From: Oscillospiraceae bacterium
GTDB lineage: Bacteria; Bacillota; Clostridia; Oscillospirales; UBA644
NCBI GenBank assembly: GCA_015067385.1
Contig: SVMP01000089.1
Span: forward strand, 1 to 8,598
Direction of reading: 5' to 3'
Length of the DNA stretch: 8,598 nucleotides
The notes beneath the pieces were generated by a model. That model did not search any database. It saw nothing but the letters and a program-made list of their open reading frames with translations, and was not told the origin of the DNA. The position numbers were made by a program, and so were the translations under genes. This document shows, piece by piece, positions 6,269-8,598 of this stretch (its first letter is position 1; each line of letters opens with the position of its first letter).

Positions 6269-7615
6269 ATGCAGATCAAAAATCAGTATCTTGCAGACCT
6301 CTACGAAGAGATCAGCAAGAAAAATGCCAATGAGCCCGAATTTCTTCAGGCTGTAGGCGAAGTTTTCGAAAGCCTTGTTCCCGTTGCAGACAAACGTCAG
6401 GACTATATCGATGCAGGCGTTTTCAGCAGAATGGTAGAACCCGAACGTACCATCATTTTCCGTGTTTCCTGGGTTGATGACAACGGTAAGGTTCAGGTAA
6501 ACCGCGGTTTCCGTGTTCAGTATAACTCCGCTATCGGTCCTTACAAGGGCGGTATTCGTTTCCATCCCTCCGTTAACCTCTCCGTTATCAAGTTCCTCGG
6601 TTTCGAACAGACCTTCAAAAACAGCCTTACCTCTCTTCCCATGGGCGGCGGTAAAGGCGGCAGTGACTTCGATCCCAAAGGCAAGTCCGACGGCGAGATC
6701 ATGCGTTTCTGCCAGAGCTTCATGACCGAGCTTGCAAAACATATCGGTCCCGATACCGACGTTCCCGCAGGTGATATCGGCGTTGGCGCTCGTGAAGTAG
6801 GTTATATGTTCGGTCAGTACAAACGTCTCCGGAACGAATTCACAGGCGTTCTCACCGGTAAAGGTCTTTCCTACGGCGGTTCTCTTATCCGTCCCGAAGC
6901 TACCGGTTATGGTCTTTGCTACTTCACCGATGAAATGCTCAAAGACAATAATAATTCCTTTGAAGGCAAAATAGTTGTTATCTCCGGTTCCGGTAACGTT
7001 GCAACATATGCTGCTGAAAAAGCTACCGAGCTCGGCGCAAAAGTCGTTGCAATGTCCGACTCAAACGGTTATATCTACGATGCCGAAGGCGTCAACCTCG
7101 ACGTTATCAAGCAGATCAAGCAGGTTGAACGCGGCCGTATCTCCGAATACGCTAAACGTGTTCCCTCCGCTGTTTATACCGAAGGCAGAGGCATCTGGAC
7201 CATTAAATGCGACATCGCTCTTCCCTGCGCTACTCAGAACGAACTTCACCTCGAAGATGCAAAAGCTCTCGTTGCTAACGGCGTAATCGCTGTTGCAGAA
7301 GGCGCTAACATGCCCTCCACTCCCGATGCTGTTGCATATCTTCAGGAAAACGGCGTAATGTTCGGACCCGCAAAAGCTGCTAACGCAGGCGGCGTTGCTA
7401 CTTCCGGTCTCGAAATGAGCCAGAACTCCATCAGACTTTCCTGGTCCTCCGAAGAAGTTGACGAAAAGCTTCACGGCATTATGGTCAACATCTACAAGAA
7501 CGCTGCAAAAGCTGCCGAAGAATACGGCATGAAGGGTAACCTCGTTGCAGGTGCTAACATCGCAGGCTTCCTCAAAGTTGCCGATGCTATGAAGGCTCAG
7601 GGTATTGCATACTAA
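6269..7615 (+). CDS. gdhA: NADP-specific glutamate dehydrogenase
   Basis: A 448-residue protein matching hexameric bacterial glutamate dehydrogenase end to end (about 450 residues in the family). It interconverts 2-oxoglutarate plus ammonium plus NADPH with glutamate, a main route of ammonium assimilation. Catalytic residues are present: Lys93 in PYKGGIRF, Lys117 in FEQTFKNSL, Lys129 in PMGGGKGG and Asp169 in PAGDIGVG, a constant offset of four from the Clostridium symbiosum numbering. The coenzyme domain has ISGSGNVATYAAEKA (about 238-252) and then MSDSNG (about 262-267); the GSGNVA and SDS pattern resembles the NADP enzymes of enteric bacteria rather than the NAD-type GFGNVA enzyme. AGGAGG lies 9 bases before the ATG. 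Codon choice is strongly biased (TTC, AAC, CGT, GGT, CTC), more than in neighbouring genes, as expected for an abundant enzyme. Monocistronic, with its own promoter and terminator. Confidence 0.97.
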   Translation: MQIKNQYLADLYEEISKKNANEPEFLQAVGEVFESLVPVADKRQDYIDAGVFSRMVEPERTIIFRVSWVDDNGKVQVNRGFRVQYNSAIGPYKGGIRFHPSVNLSVIKFLGFEQTFKNSLTSLPMGGGKGGSDFDPKGKSDGEIMRFCQSFMTELAKHIGPDTDVPAGDIGVGAREVGYMFGQYKRLRNEFTGVLTGKGLSYGGSLIRPEATGYGLCYFTDEMLKDNNNSFEGKIVVISGSGNVATYAAEKATELGAKVVAMSDSNGYIYDAEGVNLDVIKQIKQVERGRISEYAKRVPSAVYTEGRGIWTIKCDIALPCATQNELHLEDAKALVANGVIAVAEGANMPSTPDAVAYLQENGVMFGPAKAANAGGVATSGLEMSQNSIRLSWSSEEVDEKLHGIMVNIYKNAAKAAEEYGMKGNLVAGANIAGFLKVADAMKAQGIAY

Positions 7616-7626
7616 AAAAGTTTTAT

Positions 7627-7663
7627 TGTCCCGGTCGTCAAAGACGATCGGGACAGTTTTATT
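7627..7663 (+). terminator. Intrinsic terminator of gdhA
   Basis: TGTCCCGGTCGTC (7627-7639), loop AAA, GACGATCGGGACA (7643-7655): a 13-bp stem with one G-U pair that exists only in plus-strand RNA, followed by GTTTTATT. It begins 12 bases after the gdhA stop. Confidence 0.88.
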
Positions 7664-7755
7664 CGCTTTGCGAGTGATATTCGGAATGCACCCTTGTCGC
7701 TTTTCCGATTTTTATTTGCTTCTCAAATGTGGTTTTGTGGTTTTACAAAAGGATC

Positions 7756-7795
7756 AACGGAGACTTTTCTGAATGGTGAAGTCTCCGTTTTTTTT
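7756..7795 (+). terminator. Strong terminator-like hairpin with T8 tail
   Basis: AACGGAGACTT (7756-7766) and AAGTCTCCGTT (7779-7789) pair perfectly over 11 bp around a 12-base loop, and a run of eight T (7788-7795) follows. A textbook plus-strand terminator, yet no gene lies between it and the gdhA terminator 93 bp upstream. It is either a back-up terminator or the 3' end of a short untranslated RNA. Confidence 0.75.
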
Positions 7796-7808
7796 GTATA
7801 TATAAACG

Positions 7809-7837
7809 AAAAAAGCTCCTTTTCGGGAGCTTTGTTT
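7809..7837. terminator. Bidirectional hairpin AAAGCTCC/GGAGCTTT
   Basis: AAAGCTCC (7812-7819), loop TTTTCG, GGAGCTTT (7826-7833), an 8-bp perfect stem. In minus-strand RNA the stem runs directly into TTT, giving a six-T tail, better than the plus-strand tail TTTGTTT. It would stop leftward transcripts, though no minus-strand gene is visible to its right. Confidence 0.5.
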
Positions 7838-7865
7838 CGCATAAAAAATTTAAGAGAAGGTAGAT

Positions 7866-8021
7866 ATGAAAAATCAGTGGAATAAGCTTAGTAATGTTTC
7901 TCCCGATCCGATTTTAAAAAGGTCCGCCCCGACACCGTTAAAGCAACGGGGCGGAAAGAGAGGGGGAGAAAATAATCGAAAAAATTATTTCAAAACGAAT
8001 ATGCTTTTTGATTACAGTTAA
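7866..8021 (+). CDS. Possible 51-residue small protein (doubtful)
   Basis: ATG at 7866 follows AGAAGG at 7855-7860 with a 5-base gap, and the frame stays open for 51 codons to TAA at 8019-8021. The product would be basic and polar (KRSAPTPLKQRGGKRGGENNRK in the middle), with no signal peptide or membrane helix and no family I recognise. Against it: codons such as AGG, CGG, CGA and GGG are rare in the neighbouring genes, and the frame runs through a nested GC-rich hairpin, whose sequence alone could explain the residues. A terminator 45 bases after the stop fits a small plus-strand transcript whether or not it is translated. Non-coding RNA is the main alternative. Confidence 0.25.
   Translation: MKNQWNKLSNVSPDPILKRSAPTPLKQRGGKRGGENNRKNYFKTNMLFDYS
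7897..7971 (+). ncRNA. Nested GC-rich hairpin, candidate structured RNA
   Basis: An outer stem TTTCTCCC (7897-7904) / GGGAGAAA (7964-7971) encloses an inner stem TCCGCCCCG (7923-7931) / CGGGGCGGA (7947-7955), 8 and 9 bp, both perfect Watson-Crick. An alternative fold keeps TCCGCC/GGCGGA and pairs CCGTT (7935-7939) with AACGG (7945-7949), so two conformations compete. Being perfect, the stems also form in minus-strand RNA, where CCTTTTT follows the inner stem and could act as a terminator. Strand is set to plus only because a plus-strand terminator lies downstream. No known RNA family recognised. Confidence 0.4.
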
Positions 8022-8065
8022 GAGTATAACCTAAAAATAACGAAAAAAAATGATGCATTTGTGTC

Positions 8066-8093
8066 ACGCTTGCGGCAGATCGGGCGTTTTTTT
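8066..8093 (+). terminator. Intrinsic terminator before the response-regulator promoter
   Basis: ACGCTTG (8066-8072) and CGGGCGT (8081-8087) form a 7-bp stem with two U-G pairs in plus-strand RNA around an 8-base loop, followed by seven T (8087-8093). The wobble pairs exist only on the plus strand, which sets its direction. It ends whatever transcript crosses 7838-8065. Confidence 0.6.
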
Positions 8094-8164
8094 ATTTTAC
8101 CTAATACCGTTAAAAAATAATTTTCATAAATTCTTAAAAATACCTCTTCCATATTTTTATATTT

Positions 8165-8180
8165 TATGGTATACTATAAT
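8165..8180 (+). promoter_or_regulatory. Extended -10 promoter of the response-regulator gene
   Basis: TATGG directly before TATACT (8170-8175) is a classic extended -10 element. A perfect TATAAT overlaps it at 8175-8180, so either hexamer could serve. No good -35 box is found at the right distance (TTCCAT at 8147-8152 is the best), as is usual for extended -10 promoters. The predicted leader is about 50 bases. Confidence 0.6.
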
Positions 8181-8237
8181 CAGTAAAAAATACGTAATTT
8201 ATATATTTTTGATTTTAATGAAATGAGGTATGTTATA

Positions 8238-8598
8238 ATGTCAAAAATGATATACGTCGTTGACGACGAAATGGATATAAGAGCGATAGTACGTTCTTAT
8301 CTCGAAAAAGAGGGCTATACCGTTAACGAATACGAAAACGGCGAAGATGCTCTCGCAGCCTTCAATCAGCAAATGCCCGATATGCTCATTATCGATATCA
8401 TGATGCCCGGTATGTCCGGCTTTGAGCTTTGCAACGAAATAAGAAAGAAAGCAAATACCCCCATAATCATCGTTTCCGCAAGAGACGAGGAGCTTGACCG
8501 CATTCTCGGAATCGAAATGGGTGCCGATGACTATATCCCGAAGCCGTTCTCTCCCCGTGAAATGGTTGCCCGCGCAAAAAGCCGTATTCCGCAGAATA
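8238..8598 (+). CDS. Two-component response regulator, receiver domain (C-terminus beyond window)
   Basis: The first 120 codons are present and form a full receiver domain: acidic pair Asp9-Asp10, phospho-acceptor Asp53 in LIIDIMMPGMSGFE, Ser80 in IIIVSARDE and Lys102 in DDYIPKPFSPREM. The pattern LGIEMGADDYIPKPFSPREMVAR at the end of the domain is most common in OmpR/PhoB-type regulators, so a winged-helix DNA-binding domain probably follows, but it lies outside the window. GAGGT 8 bases upstream supports the ATG at 8238; a second in-frame ATG is three codons later. A partner histidine kinase would be expected downstream. Target genes cannot be inferred. Confidence 0.93.
   Translation, partial: MSKMIYVVDDEMDIRAIVRSYLEKEGYTVNEYENGEDALAAFNQQMPDMLIIDIMMPGMSGFELCNEIRKKANTPIIIVSARDEELDRILGIEMGADDYIPKPFSPREMVARAKSRIPQN

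Larger units (their letters stand above)
7664..8164. other. Structure-rich stretch without a confident gene
   Basis: Between the gdhA terminator and the response-regulator promoter no convincing protein gene is seen; the best ORF is 51 codons. The stretch contains a weak 6-bp hairpin with T5 (TCGGAA 7681-7686 / TTCCGA 7703-7708), a strong terminator, a bidirectional hairpin, a nested GC-rich hairpin and another terminator. From 8094 to about 8164 it is plain AT-rich DNA in which I see nothing. I found no -35/-10 pair good enough to assign a promoter for these elements. Confidence 0.6.

Noticed and set aside
6221..6742. 173-codon minus-strand ORF over the start of gdhA
   Set aside because: Antisense to highly conserved GdhA sequence and its promoter region; no recognisable product.
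7694..7885. 63-codon plus-strand ORF after gdhA
   Set aside because: It runs straight through a strong terminator and a second hairpin, has no ribosome binding site, and its residues reflect T-rich terminator sequence.

Overview
The window looks like chromosomal DNA from a low-to-moderate GC Firmicute, most likely an anaerobic gut-type Clostridia (Oscillospirales/Christensenellales-like; inference). Supporting signs are strong AGGAGG-type ribosome binding sites, very AT-rich intergenic DNA with canonical TTGaaa-17-TAtaAT promoters, tandem lipoprotein sugar-binding proteins, and an NADP-type GdhA with close resemblance to clostridial enzymes. No rRNA, tRNA, CRISPR array, insertion sequence or phage gene is visible.

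Left half (1-4403, minus strand, read right to left): one apparent operon of thuA-like gene -> Gfo/Idh/MocA oxidoreductase -> solute-binding lipoprotein -> a second, paralogous solute-binding lipoprotein that runs off the left edge. A good promoter (4453-4481) with a palindrome over the predicted start site precedes it. A 15-bp GNRA-capped hairpin lies in the only long intercistronic gap, between the oxidoreductase and the first binding protein. The gene set suggests capture and NAD(P)-dependent oxidation of a sugar or polyol. The binding proteins would load an ABC importer whose permeases are not in the window, and the ThuA/Gfo pair recalls ThuA/ThuB keto-sugar metabolism. The actual substrate cannot be read from the sequence.

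Middle (4404-7663, plus strand): a divergent AT-rich region of about 250 bp carries promoters facing both ways. It is followed by a monocistronic HD-domain phosphohydrolase with a complete SAMHD1/dGTPase-type active site. Next comes gdhA (NADP-specific glutamate dehydrogenase) with its own near-consensus promoter and a strong terminator.

Right end (7616-8237): about 620 bp without a confident gene but dense in RNA structure. It holds several terminator-like hairpins, a nested GC-rich hairpin that overlaps a possible 51-codon ORF, and a further terminator. An extended -10 promoter then leads into a response regulator whose receiver domain is complete but whose output domain lies beyond the right edge.

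The most interesting items are the strand-specific intercistronic hairpin, the paralogous binding-protein pair in a ThuA/Gfo operon, and the structured non-coding stretch after gdhA. No clearly new multi-gene system is evident.
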